This document shows, piece by piece, positions 1 through 7,745 of a stretch of 20,446 nucleotides of DNA (within the stretch, counting starts at the first letter, position 1; each line of letters starts with the position of its first letter). This DNA comes from Candidatus Rifleibacteriota bacterium. Lineage in GTDB: Bacteria; Riflebacteria; Ozemobacteria; Ozemobacterales; Ozemobacteraceae. The position numbers were made by a program, and so were the translations under genes. Below the pieces are notes generated by a model. The model saw only the letters and a list, made by a program, of their open reading frames with translations. It did no database searches and was not told the DNA's origin. Location: NCBI GenBank assembly GCA_029560455.1, contig JAKQKW010000386.1, forward strand, positions 1 through 20,446. The letters run 5' to 3'.

Positions 1-1247
1 TTCAGCTTGATGCGGCCGTCCTGCGGGCGGCGGGTTTCGGCGATGTCGAGGTTGGCCATAACTTTGATGCGGCTGATCACGCCGGCGTGCGCGGCCTTGG
101 CCGGAGTCATGAACAGTTTCATGGTGCCGTCCTGGCGGAACCTGATGCGCAGTTCGTTTTCGTAGATTTCGATATGAATGTCGGAAACGTTCATAACGAC
201 GGCCTGGGTCAAAATCAGGTTAACAAGTTTGATGATCGGTGCGTCGTTTTCGTCCATGCCGCCAAGTTCGTCGAGTTCGTCACCACCACCTGATGCACCG
301 CCGATGCCTTCGGCCAGCGAGTCGATATTTTCGCCGTAGAGGTTGCCGAGGGCAGCTATGATCGAAAGTTCAGAGCTGACTACAGGCGAAACCCACATGC
401 CGGTCATCATTTCGATGTGGTCGATGGTGATGATGTCAGTCGGGTCAGTCATGGCGAGAACGAGTTTATTATTCTCACGCTTGACCGGGCAGAGAATCTG
501 TTCGTGACAGAGTTTTTTCGGCAGCAGTGTCGCCAGAACCGGGTCGACGAGGCTTTCGTCGAGATCGATAAACGGAATGTTGAACTGCTTTGACAGGGCG
601 ATAGAAAGCTGTTTGTTTGAAAGAATGCCGTGTTTGACCAGATAGGCGCCCATGCGCAGCTTTTCTTCTTTGGCACCCTTAAGGGCCTTGTCCAGCTGTT
701 CGGCGGTGCAGAATTTTGATTCGATAAGAATGTCGCCAAGGCGCTTCTTCTGACCTTTGGCGGCTTTGCCAGAGGGTTTTTCACCAAGCATCTGTGAAAT
801 TTTGTTGTCGAGAGCATCGCCAAGTACCTTGGCCGGTTTGAGAGCCATGGTCAGGTGTGCGCCGGTCAGAAGTGAAGTATCGGCCGGGGCAACGGTTCCG
901 ACGATCAGTTCGGGGCCGTTGATTCTGATCGGAATGATGCGTTTTTCTTTGATGATCTTTTTGTCGATCAGTTTGAACGCATCCTGGGTGATTTCGACTT
1001 CATCGACCTTGATGAAGGGAATGTTCAACATTTCGGCTTCTTTGCGGGCAAGAAGTTCTGGAGTGATCTTTTCGGAGGCGGCTATTGCCTGAATGAAAGC
1101 GGCCGGATCGGCGTTTTTGCTGCGGGTTTCTTCCCAGAGCTGGGGTGTGACGATACCCTCGTTCATCAGCAGTCTGCCGAGTTTTTCGATAGACTCGCCA
1201 TCGGCCGGGAAAGCCGGAAACGAAAGTTTAAAGGCCGCTTGATCCAT
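1..1247 (-). CDS. PilB/GspE-type assembly ATPase, C-terminus cut by window edge
   Basis: The 415 visible residues are the N-terminal part of a type IV pilus or type II secretion hexameric ATPase, which powers pilin or pseudopilin assembly at the inner membrane. Two MshEN-type domains can be read (about residues 18-155 and 168-300; the second contains LGDILIESKF and FNIPFIDLDE). A Gly/Asp-rich linker follows (GGASGGGDELDELGG), then the start of the ATPase core with VSDIHIEIYENELRIRFRQDG and NLDIAETRRPQDGRIKL, both family hallmarks. The Walker motifs lie beyond the left edge. The ATG at 1247 is the first start possible, because an in-frame TAA lies three codons upstream; a GGGGTG sits about 9 bases before it. 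The gene starts 23 bases after the TPR gene's stop, so the two are probably co-transcribed. I cannot tell PilB from GspE without the pilin, platform or secretin genes. Confidence 0.93.
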   Translation of the reverse strand, partial: MDQAAFKLSFPAFPADGESIEKLGRLLMNEGIVTPQLWEETRSKNADPAAFIQAIAASEKITPELLARKEAEMLNIPFIKVDEVEITQDAFKLIDKKIIKEKRIIPIRINGPELIVGTVAPADTSLLTGAHLTMALKPAKVLGDALDNKISQMLGEKPSGKAAKGQKKRLGDILIESKFCTAEQLDKALKGAKEEKLRMGAYLVKHGILSNKQLSIALSKQFNIPFIDLDESLVDPVLATLLPKKLCHEQILCPVKRENNKLVLAMTDPTDIITIDHIEMMTGMWVSPVVSSELSIIAALGNLYGENIDSLAEGIGGASGGGDELDELGGMDENDAPIIKLVNLILTQAVVMNVSDIHIEIYENELRIRFRQDGTMKLFMTPAKAAHAGVISRIKVMANLDIAETRRPQDGRIKL

Positions 1248-1270
1248 AAAAATTTACACCCCGGACAGAG

Positions 1271-2689
1271 TCATTTCTGCTCTTTGAGAATTCTTTCAGC
1301 TATTCTAGCAAATGATGGTCGCAGGTTCAATGATAAAGCCTTCTCAAAACTTGCGCGAGCTTTTTTCTTTGCTTTTGCCCGCAGCAGCAACCCCAGCTGA
1401 AAATGCGCATCAGCATAGTCAGGGTTGAGTTCGATGGCTTTTTCCAGGCATTCACGGGCGGCTGTGGGCTTGTTCAGCTGAACTTTCGTCAGCGCGACCC
1501 AGTAAAATGCGTCGGGGTAAGTGTCGTTGATCTGAACAGCCTCTTCGAAGTGGCGCAGAGCGTTTTCCCACTGGCATTCTTCGAAATATTTGATACCAAG
1601 ATTGATACGGCTGGAGGCCAGGTCGAGTTCGAGAATTGCGATCTTTTTCAGTTCAGCAAGGGCTTCAGCAAAGAATTCCTGCTTCATCAGGCTTTCAAAG
1701 TTAACAAATTCGGGAGCGTCGGTTTTGCCGCTGCGAACGACCATCTCACGGAAGCTGTCGATCGCCATCTCGGTGTCATCTGTGATTTCGTAGATAGTAG
1801 CGAGATAAAACCATGCTGCCAGCAGATTCGGGTTCTTCTTTAGAACACTGCGCAGCGTGCTGCGGGCTTCAGAGTAATAGCCTCTGAAAAAGAGAGTTTT
1901 ACCCAGGGCCAGGCCGATATCGAGATAGCCGGGGTGCGCAACGAATTCGGCACGCAGTTTTTCGATTTCTTCTTCGAGGGCCTGCATGCGCCGTTGCAGA
2001 TTCTGCAGGTTTCTTGCCAGAACCGCCCATTTGGGCCTGATCTTCAGGGCTTTGCGAAACAGTCGCTCGGCATCGTCGAGATTATTTGTCTGCATGCGCA
2101 GGGCGCCGAGATTGTTGAGAATCCGCGGGTCTTCTGGCGAGAGTCTTAGTGCGGTTCTGAAAGCGTCTTCTGCATCCTGATAGAGACTCATGGCCAGATA
2201 GACATTACCAAGGTTGTTGAGAATTTCGGCATCGTCAGGGAAGGCGTGCATGGCGCGCTGCATTGCCTTCTCAGCCTCGTTGAGCATGCCCAGGCGGCGC
2301 AGCGTGTTTCCCAGGAGAAGGAGCAGCGGTCTGGAGTCTGGTATGATCATCTCAGCCTGACGCAGCTTTTTAAGAGCTTCGTTGAAGTTGCCGCGTTTTA
2401 GAAGCGCCTGAACTTCGGGCCCGAGATAGGATGAATTTTCAACGGTCAGTTCATCAGAAAGCTCTTTGATTTCGTCATCGAAGCTCTCTTCGATAAAATT
2501 GCTCAGCTGCCCGGCGACTTCGTTGTTCTTTTTATGGGCGGCTTCGATGATGAAGTCAATGTTGGGGTAGTCAGGTGCAATGTTTTTTACCTGATTGAAT
2601 TCATTCAGTGCGGCAGAAAAAAATCCGGCTCTGAAATAATTAATTCCTCTGTCAAAAAGTTCTTCAGCCTCTTTAGACCTTATAAACAT
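1271..2689 (-). CDS. TPR-repeat protein
   Basis: A 472-residue protein made almost wholly of tetratricopeptide repeats, which normally act as protein-binding scaffolds. One repeat lies near residues 10-45. A block of four lies at about 83-216 (for example LNNLGNVYLAMSLYQDAEDA). After a helical linker (NLQNLQRRMQALEEEIEKL) more repeats run from about 250 to 310 and from 360 to 465. I see no signal peptide, so it is probably cytoplasmic. It is the first gene of an operon with the PilB/GspE-like ATPase, which suggests, but does not prove, a role in pilus or secretion-system assembly (compare PilF/PilW-type TPR pilotins, which are however lipoproteins). A good sigma-70 promoter lies about 40 bases upstream. 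The ribosome-binding site is weak (CAAGG, about 13 bases before the ATG). Confidence 0.9.
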   Translation of the reverse strand: MFIRSKEAEELFDRGINYFRAGFFSAALNEFNQVKNIAPDYPNIDFIIEAAHKKNNEVAGQLSNFIEESFDDEIKELSDELTVENSSYLGPEVQALLKRGNFNEALKKLRQAEMIIPDSRPLLLLLGNTLRRLGMLNEAEKAMQRAMHAFPDDAEILNNLGNVYLAMSLYQDAEDAFRTALRLSPEDPRILNNLGALRMQTNNLDDAERLFRKALKIRPKWAVLARNLQNLQRRMQALEEEIEKLRAEFVAHPGYLDIGLALGKTLFFRGYYSEARSTLRSVLKKNPNLLAAWFYLATIYEITDDTEMAIDSFREMVVRSGKTDAPEFVNFESLMKQEFFAEALAELKKIAILELDLASSRINLGIKYFEECQWENALRHFEEAVQINDTYPDAFYWVALTKVQLNKPTAARECLEKAIELNPDYADAHFQLGLLLRAKAKKKARASFEKALSLNLRPSFARIAERILKEQK

Positions 2690-2710
2690 TTTACGGGTAT
2701 TGCCTTGAGG

Positions 2711-2737
2711 TTGGGTTAGTGATACAATAGCTATACT
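2711..2737 (+). promoter_or_regulatory. possible promoter for the Clp-like gene
   Basis: TATACT at 2732-2737 is a good -10 box, but the best -35 is poor (TTGGGT at 2711-2716, 15-base spacer). It overlaps the -10 of the opposing promoter on the other strand, so the two polymerases would compete for the same bases. Confidence 0.3.
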
Positions 2738-2759
2738 CCATTGTGCACTCGCTTGTCAA
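2730..2759 (-). promoter_or_regulatory. sigma-70 promoter for TPR-ATPase operon
   Basis: On the minus strand TTGACA (2759-2754) and TATAGC (2735-2730) are separated by 18 bases. The -35 is a perfect consensus. The predicted start lies near 2723, giving a leader of about 34 bases before the TPR gene. Confidence 0.65.
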
Positions 2760-2789
2760 TGGGAAAAACGTACCCTCAGGAGGGTTCTC

Positions 2790-4238
2790 ATGGATTCCAC
2801 GCCCGGAATCAAGATGAAGTTCTGTGAATCTTTAGACCGCTTTGTTGCAATACGATCATTCACGCCAGAGCAGAAACAGCAGCTTTTCAAGAACATCAAG
2901 ATAACCGACAAGAAATCTTACAAGCGGTTGATAATCAACGCTTCAGTCGTCAACTATCTCGATGAGATTGCCCCTCTGGTCTTTGGAAACAACGAATACC
3001 CCCTGCTCGGTGAAATCATCGAACAGGAACTTTATAATCTCTGCGTCAAAGTCAACCCGACGCTCGATATTAAAGAAGTTACCATTCAGGTCGACGAACA
3101 GGCTGCCAAGGGTGGCGCCATCACCATGCTCGGTTCTGAAAGCGATGAAACCAAGTCTTCGCAGCAGCGCTACATGGAGATCGAAAACCACCTGCGCAAG
3201 CGCATTATCGGCCAGGACGAAGCGGTCACCGCTGTGGCTCAGGCTATCAGAAAAGCCCGCGTTGGTCTCAAGAACCCGAAACGCCCGGTCGGCAGCTTTA
3301 TTTTCGTCGGTCAGACCGGCGTTGGTAAAACCGAGCTTGCCAAAGCCCTCTGCGAATTCATGACCGGCAGCGAAAATGATCTGGTGCGCATCGACTGTTC
3401 AGAATTCGCCATGAGCCATGAATACGCCAAGTTGATCGGTGCCCCTCCGGGCTACATTGGTCATAATGAAGGCGGCTATCTGACCGAATCGGTTAAGAAC
3501 AAGCCAAATGGCGTTGTTGTTTTCGACGAAATCGAAAAGGCACACGAAAAGGTTCACAATCTGCTTCTGCAGTTGCTTGACGAAGGTATTCTCACCGACA
3601 GCAAGGGCGAAACTGTCAGTTTCAGAGAATGTGTCATTATCCTGACCACCAACGTCGGGGTTTCTGACATAACTACTGAAGAGAGCAAGCCCGGTTTCAG
3701 AGTCGACGAATCGTCTGCCAAAGCCACTCAGAAGCTCGACGATCTTTCGCACGACAAGAAGGTCAAGATTACCCGCAAGAGCCTTGAGAAGAAGTTTCCG
3801 CCCGAATTTCTCAACCGCATCGACGACGTGATCGTTTTCAGAGCTCTCGATAAGAACGACAATCTTGAAATTCTCAAAATCCTGCTCCAGGAAGTATCTG
3901 ACCGTGTTTCAGGCCTGAATATGCGCCTGACCTTCACTGATGAGCTCAGAACTTTCCTGGTAGATAAGGGCACTGACCTTAAATATGGCGCCCGTCCGCT
4001 GCGTCGCACCATTCAGCGTTATATTGAAAACCCCCTGGCAGAGCAGATTCTTAAAGGCTCTTTCAACAAGGGTGACGATATCTCTGCTGAGACTGGCGTT
4101 GACGATGACAAAGAGCCGTGCGCCAACTTCAAGATCGTCGGCAAGGTCGAAATCAAAGAGATCGAACCGCCGAAAATGCCGCCTCAGGCTCTTCCGAAGT
4201 TTGTTGACCCGCCAACCAAACTCGAAGAAGAAGAATAA
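2790..4238 (+). CDS. Single-ring Clp/Hsp100-like AAA+ ATPase
   Basis: A 482-residue unfoldase-type ATPase equivalent to the second (D2) ring of ClpA/ClpB/ClpC. Visible motifs: Walker A GQTGVGKT (174-181), aromatic pore loop GYIG (221-224), Walker B VVVFDE (242-247), sensor-1 TTN (286-288), arginine finger in EFLNRID (R343), sensor-2 GARPLRR (400-406), and a D2-small domain to about 430. The first 130 residues are helical and unlike a Clp N-domain or a D1 ring, and there is no ClpX zinc finger. PGF (301-303) falls where ClpA and ClpC carry the IGL/VGF loop that docks ClpP. The C-terminal 50 residues are acidic and proline-rich. A strong AGGAGGG lies 5 bases before the ATG. It is divergent from the TPR-ATPase operon and ends at a bidirectional terminator. 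Full-length ClpA/ClpB proteins are about 750-860 residues, so this is a distinct single-ring architecture, not an edge truncation. Confidence 0.9.
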   Translation: MDSTPGIKMKFCESLDRFVAIRSFTPEQKQQLFKNIKITDKKSYKRLIINASVVNYLDEIAPLVFGNNEYPLLGEIIEQELYNLCVKVNPTLDIKEVTIQVDEQAAKGGAITMLGSESDETKSSQQRYMEIENHLRKRIIGQDEAVTAVAQAIRKARVGLKNPKRPVGSFIFVGQTGVGKTELAKALCEFMTGSENDLVRIDCSEFAMSHEYAKLIGAPPGYIGHNEGGYLTESVKNKPNGVVVFDEIEKAHEKVHNLLLQLLDEGILTDSKGETVSFRECVIILTTNVGVSDITTEESKPGFRVDESSAKATQKLDDLSHDKKVKITRKSLEKKFPPEFLNRIDDVIVFRALDKNDNLEILKILLQEVSDRVSGLNMRLTFTDELRTFLVDKGTDLKYGARPLRRTIQRYIENPLAEQILKGSFNKGDDISAETGVDDDKEPCANFKIVGKVEIKEIEPPKMPPQALPKFVDPPTKLEEEE

Positions 4239-4245
4239 TCCAGAC

Positions 4246-4282
4246 AAAAAAAATACCCCGGTCAGGCCGGGGTATTTTTTTT
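4246..4282. terminator. Bidirectional intrinsic terminator
   Basis: A perfect 9-bp stem ATACCCCGG/CCGGGGTAT (4253-4261 and 4267-4275) with a 5-base loop is flanked by seven A on the left and seven T on the right. It therefore works in both directions, ending the rightward Clp-like gene (stop 8 bases before) and the leftward transpeptidase operon (stop 17 bases away). Confidence 0.92.
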
Positions 4283-4298
4283 GCTGCTCTAATTTCAC

Positions 4299-6029
4299 TC
4301 AACGGCGACTTCGGCGTGTTTTTTTAGCGACTGCCGCCGGGTCTTTGCCCTGGCGTTTCATATAGAGCTCATAGGCAATCTGGCCGGCAATCGAAGAGGC
4401 TTTAGTACCAGAATGATTGGGCTGGCCTGACAGTGTGACAATGCAGAGGTCGCGGCCGGTTGCCTTGGTGAAGCCGCCAAACCAGGTGAACAGATAGTTG
4501 GGTGAAGCACCTGTAAGCGTGCCGGTTTTACCACCGCAGATAGTTGCCAGGTCGGGGCAACTGCTGTAGCCGCCAAAGCCCTTTTTCCCGGTTCCGACCG
4601 AAGTGGTGCCATACATCATTTTGTAGATTTCACGGGCAGTGCTTGATTTGATTGGCTGGGCGAGCTGAAATGGTTTGCGTCTGAAAATGACCTTGTTTTT
4701 GCGCACCACGTAGTCGACCATATAGGGTTTCATGGTTTTGCCGCGGTTAAGGACGGTTGAAATGATGCTGGCAACATGCATCGGGCTCACGAGAAAGTCG
4801 CGATTGAGACCGGCTGCGGCCTGTCCCAGTTTGATCTGGTCATTGGGCAGATCGGCGAGCGATTTGCCGACCGGCAGGTCGAAGAAAAACGGCTTATTGA
4901 AGCCGAAAGCGGCAGTGTATTTTTCGAGCACATCGCGACCGATTTTTTTGGCAATGCGGCCGAAAACACCATTGTGTGAATTGGCGAAGGCTTTCCAGAC
5001 GGTCATGTAGGTCTTGCCCCAGGCGAGAAAGCTGCTTTCTGAGTTGATTTTACCGGTGTCGATGGCTGCGGCGCCGGTAACGATCTTAAAAATTGAAGCG
5101 ACAGGGAAAGTCGGCTTGAGAGCCCAGTTATCGGTTTTGAATTCTTCAGTTTCGATCGAGGTGACGATACCGCGGTGGCTTGATGACATGGCAAGGATTT
5201 CGCCGGTGGCCGGGTCCTGGATAATTGCCACGCCAATGCGGTTTGAATAACGTTCGAGGATGTTTTCGAGCATCTTCTGCAGGGTTGGCCTGACGGTCAG
5301 AACTATGTAGGTTTCACTGTCATACCTTACGATATAGCGATCGAGAAGAGTTGCAAATTCCCACTTGTTTCTGCTGATGGCATCGATGTAAGTGATTGCT
5401 GATGCAGAACCGGCGGTTGCAGCTGTCTGTGCTTTGCCCGGTAGAGTTGAAGCGGCGGTAGATGCTCTGAGGGGAAGAGCCTGAACCCGGTTGGGTTCAC
5501 GACGGGCCATGGCTTCTGCTGCAGCTGACTTGTAGGCAACTTCAAAACTTTCGTTTTCAGATCTGGCCGAGGCGGCTTCGGTCGTCTGCATATCGATAGA
5601 GGCGGTTGACATCTCAGTTGATGCGATGTTTTCGGTGGCAGGCGATTCACCTGCGGGCTTCATTGCTGTCACGGTTTCATTCGTCGGTAATGATTCAGTG
5701 GTTGCCGCTGCGGGTGCAAGGTCGAGTGCGGCAGGTTTGCTGGCAGAGGAGGTCTGATTTTCGGTGACAGGGCCGGGGTTGTCGTAGCGGATGGTGACAA
5801 CCGGAACGGCTGGCGCTGCCGGAGCAGCAGCTTCTGCAGAAGCTTGAGCAGTCATCTGCTGCTTTCTTTCATCTCTGGTGGATTCGGCTACATAGCGGGG
5901 TTTTTCGCCGCGGTCGGCAATCTTAAGAACCAGTGCCTCAACTACCTGAGAATCGAGTGCAATACCCATGAAAGCTATGTAAAGAACAATGCAGAGTATA
6001 TTCAGGGGTTTGAAGTAGTTTGAAACCAT
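4299..6029 (-). CDS. Penicillin-binding protein transpeptidase without dimerisation domain
   Basis: A 576-residue membrane-anchored DD-transpeptidase that would cross-link peptidoglycan in the periplasm. One N-terminal membrane segment (about residues 8-25) is followed by a long Ala/Thr/Ser/Pro/Glu-rich linker (about 50-215). The penicillin-binding domain follows, with all three active-site motifs: SxxK as SIFK (312-315, nucleophile S312), SxN as SHN (351-353) and KTG (501-503). The usual class B N-terminal dimerisation/pedestal domain is absent and replaced by the linker, and there is no glycosyltransferase domain. The C-terminus is basic (KKTRRSRR). It lies 14 bases after the LysM gene in one operon, so both proteins probably act on the same wall site. 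The ATG has only a weak ribosome-binding site, consistent with coupling to the upstream gene. Confidence 0.92.
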   Translation of the reverse strand: MVSNYFKPLNILCIVLYIAFMGIALDSQVVEALVLKIADRGEKPRYVAESTRDERKQQMTAQASAEAAAPAAPAVPVVTIRYDNPGPVTENQTSSASKPAALDLAPAAATTESLPTNETVTAMKPAGESPATENIASTEMSTASIDMQTTEAASARSENESFEVAYKSAAAEAMARREPNRVQALPLRASTAASTLPGKAQTAATAGSASAITYIDAISRNKWEFATLLDRYIVRYDSETYIVLTVRPTLQKMLENILERYSNRIGVAIIQDPATGEILAMSSSHRGIVTSIETEEFKTDNWALKPTFPVASIFKIVTGAAAIDTGKINSESSFLAWGKTYMTVWKAFANSHNGVFGRIAKKIGRDVLEKYTAAFGFNKPFFFDLPVGKSLADLPNDQIKLGQAAAGLNRDFLVSPMHVASIISTVLNRGKTMKPYMVDYVVRKNKVIFRRKPFQLAQPIKSSTAREIYKMMYGTTSVGTGKKGFGGYSSCPDLATICGGKTGTLTGASPNYLFTWFGGFTKATGRDLCIVTLSGQPNHSGTKASSIAGQIAYELYMKRQGKDPAAVAKKTRRSRR

Positions 6030-6043
6030 TATAGCGCTGCTTT

Positions 6044-6586
6044 CTAGTTGATTCTGGTTTTTTCGACAAGACCGGCGCGGGGAACCTTGAGGCTGGCGCC
6101 AAGCTTAAGGCCACGTTCATCTTTGATACGATTGATGCGGATCAGAGACTGAACCATCTGCTGATTGCCGTATAATCTGCGTGCAATTTTGTCGAGAGTG
6201 TCGCCGGCCTGAATTGTATACTCGACGAAGCGATCGCCTTCGACTTCACGCAGAGTATTTTCTTCGTTGCTTTTGTTTGTGCCGGTGTCGATGCGGGCAA
6301 TCGGCATCGGTTTTTCATTAAAATCCCGGCTTGCCGGTGCGAAGGCACCTTCAGGAGCGACTTTAATCGGGGTTTTGAGGCGATGTTCGCTCACCAGACT
6401 GTCGATACGGCCAACCAGAACCGGTGAAGCCGGTCTTTCGATGCCTGGAATGACACTGGTGTGCGGCCCGATATCGCCGTGAATGGTGAAGGCGAATGCA
6501 ATCTGCAGCAGGAAAAGTCCGCCTAAAAAGAAGAGAAATAGCCCAAACTGGGTTCTGGATCTGCCTGGAGTTTTCTGTTTTTTCAT
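6044..6586 (-). CDS. LysM-domain membrane-anchored protein
   Basis: A 180-residue protein with a basic N-terminus, one membrane segment or uncleaved signal anchor (about 13-33), a 85-residue linker of low complexity, and one LysM domain (about 121-169, beginning FVEYTIQAGDTLDKIARRLYG and ending LGASLKVPRAG). LysM binds N-acetylglucosamine-containing glycans, so the protein should tether to periplasmic peptidoglycan. A strong AGGAGGT lies 4 bases before the ATG. It is the first gene of a two-gene operon with the transpeptidase and lies directly under a sigma-28-like promoter. It carries no catalytic domain that I can see, so a targeting or scaffold role for its partner is the likeliest reading. 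Confidence 0.9.
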   Translation of the reverse strand: MKKQKTPGRSRTQFGLFLFFLGGLFLLQIAFAFTIHGDIGPHTSVIPGIERPASPVLVGRIDSLVSEHRLKTPIKVAPEGAFAPASRDFNEKPMPIARIDTGTNKSNEENTLREVEGDRFVEYTIQAGDTLDKIARRLYGNQQMVQSLIRINRIKDERGLKLGASLKVPRAGLVEKTRIN

Positions 6587-6610
6587 GCCGACCTCCTGTG
6601 TTCTAAAAAG

Positions 6611-6638
6611 CTATCGGCATGTTTTTTGATAAAACTTA
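6611..6638 (-). promoter_or_regulatory. Sigma-28-type promoter for LysM-transpeptidase operon
   Basis: On the minus strand TAAGTTTT (6638-6631), 12 bases, then GCCGATAG (6618-6611). Known FliA/SigD promoters have a TAAA box, 14-16 bases, and GCCGATAA/GCCGATAT, so the -10 matches 7 of 8 positions. The -35 overlaps the stop codon of the upstream gene. The predicted start near 6604 leaves a leader of under 20 bases containing the AGGAGGT. Confidence 0.7.
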
Positions 6639-7673
6639 GGAAGTGGGTGGTGCAGAATTTTCGGAAAATTCGCTCTCGCTTTTCTGCAACTCTGCAAACT
6701 TAAGATTCTCTATTGTTAGTATGGCAAAACCAGCTGCCAGAACGTAAAAATAACCGAATGAATGCGAGACCAGACCGAAGGCAGCAGCCAATTCGGGCGA
6801 TTTTCCCAGCATGCCGTTTAGAACCAGCACACAGCAAAATTCATAGACTCCGATCATGCCGGGGCTGGCAGGTATCATCGAGCCGACCGAAAGGACCGAA
6901 ATCAGTAATACTGCCCCTTTTATACCGAGATCGAGACTGAACATCTGCAGGCAGAGCGCCAGGGTCAGCAGTGACAGGCTCCAGCAGACAAACGAGAGCA
7001 GAGTGGCTTTTGCAAAAATGGCCGGCTGGCTGATCAGGCCGAGGCCGTTGATGAATGAATCCCTGATGCGCGTAAGTAGCTGATCGAGGCGCGCAGGCAA
7101 AAGTCTGAAGATGGTGCTGGTGATTTTTTCGAATAAGTTTCGTTTGAATTGCATCATGGCAATGGCAACCAGCACTGTTAAATAAAATATAATCGCCGAA
7201 AAGCTGGCTTTGCGGATCAGCGGGGTTGCCGTGAACAGGTTGAGCGAGGCAACGATCAGGCTTACAATGACGATGCCGTCGAGAAAGCGTTCGATAACTA
7301 CCGAACCGAAAGCCTCACCGGCCGGCGCAATGTTCTTTTTTCTAAGATACCAGGCACGCAGAAACTCACCAGCGCGCGCTGGCAGCAGATTGTTGAACAG
7401 ATAGCCCATTACCAGCCCGAAATATGAATGTTTGAGGTCGAGGGGGCGGTTAGCCAGTATCATCTGCCACCGCCAGGCGCGGGTTATGTGTTCGAGAGTC
7501 AGCGACACACACATCAGCAGCAGATATTCAAATCTGAGGGTGCTGACTATCGCTGGGATCTGCCGTAAATCGACCTTCTGCAGGGCAAGCCAGAGGAAAA
7601 AAAAACTTGCGGCAATTCCCCAGAATTTCTTGGATTTTAACATAGCGGGCATGGTACCATGGGGCCTGAACAT
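6636..7673 (-). CDS. Flippase-like/LPG-synthase-type membrane protein
   Basis: About 345 residues, very hydrophobic, of the lysylphosphatidylglycerol-synthase transmembrane family (UPF0104, the AglD/flippase-like domain). Members are inner-membrane proteins linked to lipid or polyprenyl-linked sugar translocation. Family signatures include HITRAWRWQMIL (about 61-72), GYLFNNLLPARAGEFLRAWYL (about 90-110) and SPGMIGVYEFCCVL near the C-terminus; about seven or eight membrane spans can be drawn. The soluble domain of true MprF is missing. The start is uncertain: ATG at 7673, 7652 and 7643 are all in frame and none has a clear ribosome-binding site. 7643 (MLKSKKFWGI) puts the lysines just before the first span and may be the real one. 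It is divergent from the gene at 7746. Confidence 0.87.
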   Translation of the reverse strand: MFRPHGTMPAMLKSKKFWGIAASFFFLWLALQKVDLRQIPAIVSTLRFEYLLLMCVSLTLEHITRAWRWQMILANRPLDLKHSYFGLVMGYLFNNLLPARAGEFLRAWYLRKKNIAPAGEAFGSVVIERFLDGIVIVSLIVASLNLFTATPLIRKASFSAIIFYLTVLVAIAMMQFKRNLFEKITSTIFRLLPARLDQLLTRIRDSFINGLGLISQPAIFAKATLLSFVCWSLSLLTLALCLQMFSLDLGIKGAVLLISVLSVGSMIPASPGMIGVYEFCCVLVLNGMLGKSPELAAAFGLVSHSFGYFYVLAAGFAILTIENLKFAELQKSESEFSENSAPPTS

Positions 7674-7745
7674 TCACAAGATTGTTTATTGGCATATCTT
7701 GCGGCATGATTCAACGATTGCAGCAAATCCTCGAGGTAGCTTCAG

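Noticed and set aside
757..1092. Rightward open frame opposite the PilB/GspE gene
   Set aside because: It is the antisense of a clearly conserved coding region and has no ribosome-binding site or recognisable protein.
1403..1843. Rightward open frames opposite the TPR gene
   Set aside because: They mirror TPR codons on the other strand and show no protein-like features of their own.
7688..7705. TTGGCATATCTTGCG as a possible sigma-54 promoter before the SwrB-like gene
   Set aside because: The GG and GC are 8 bases apart instead of 10, so it cannot fit sigma-54 geometry.
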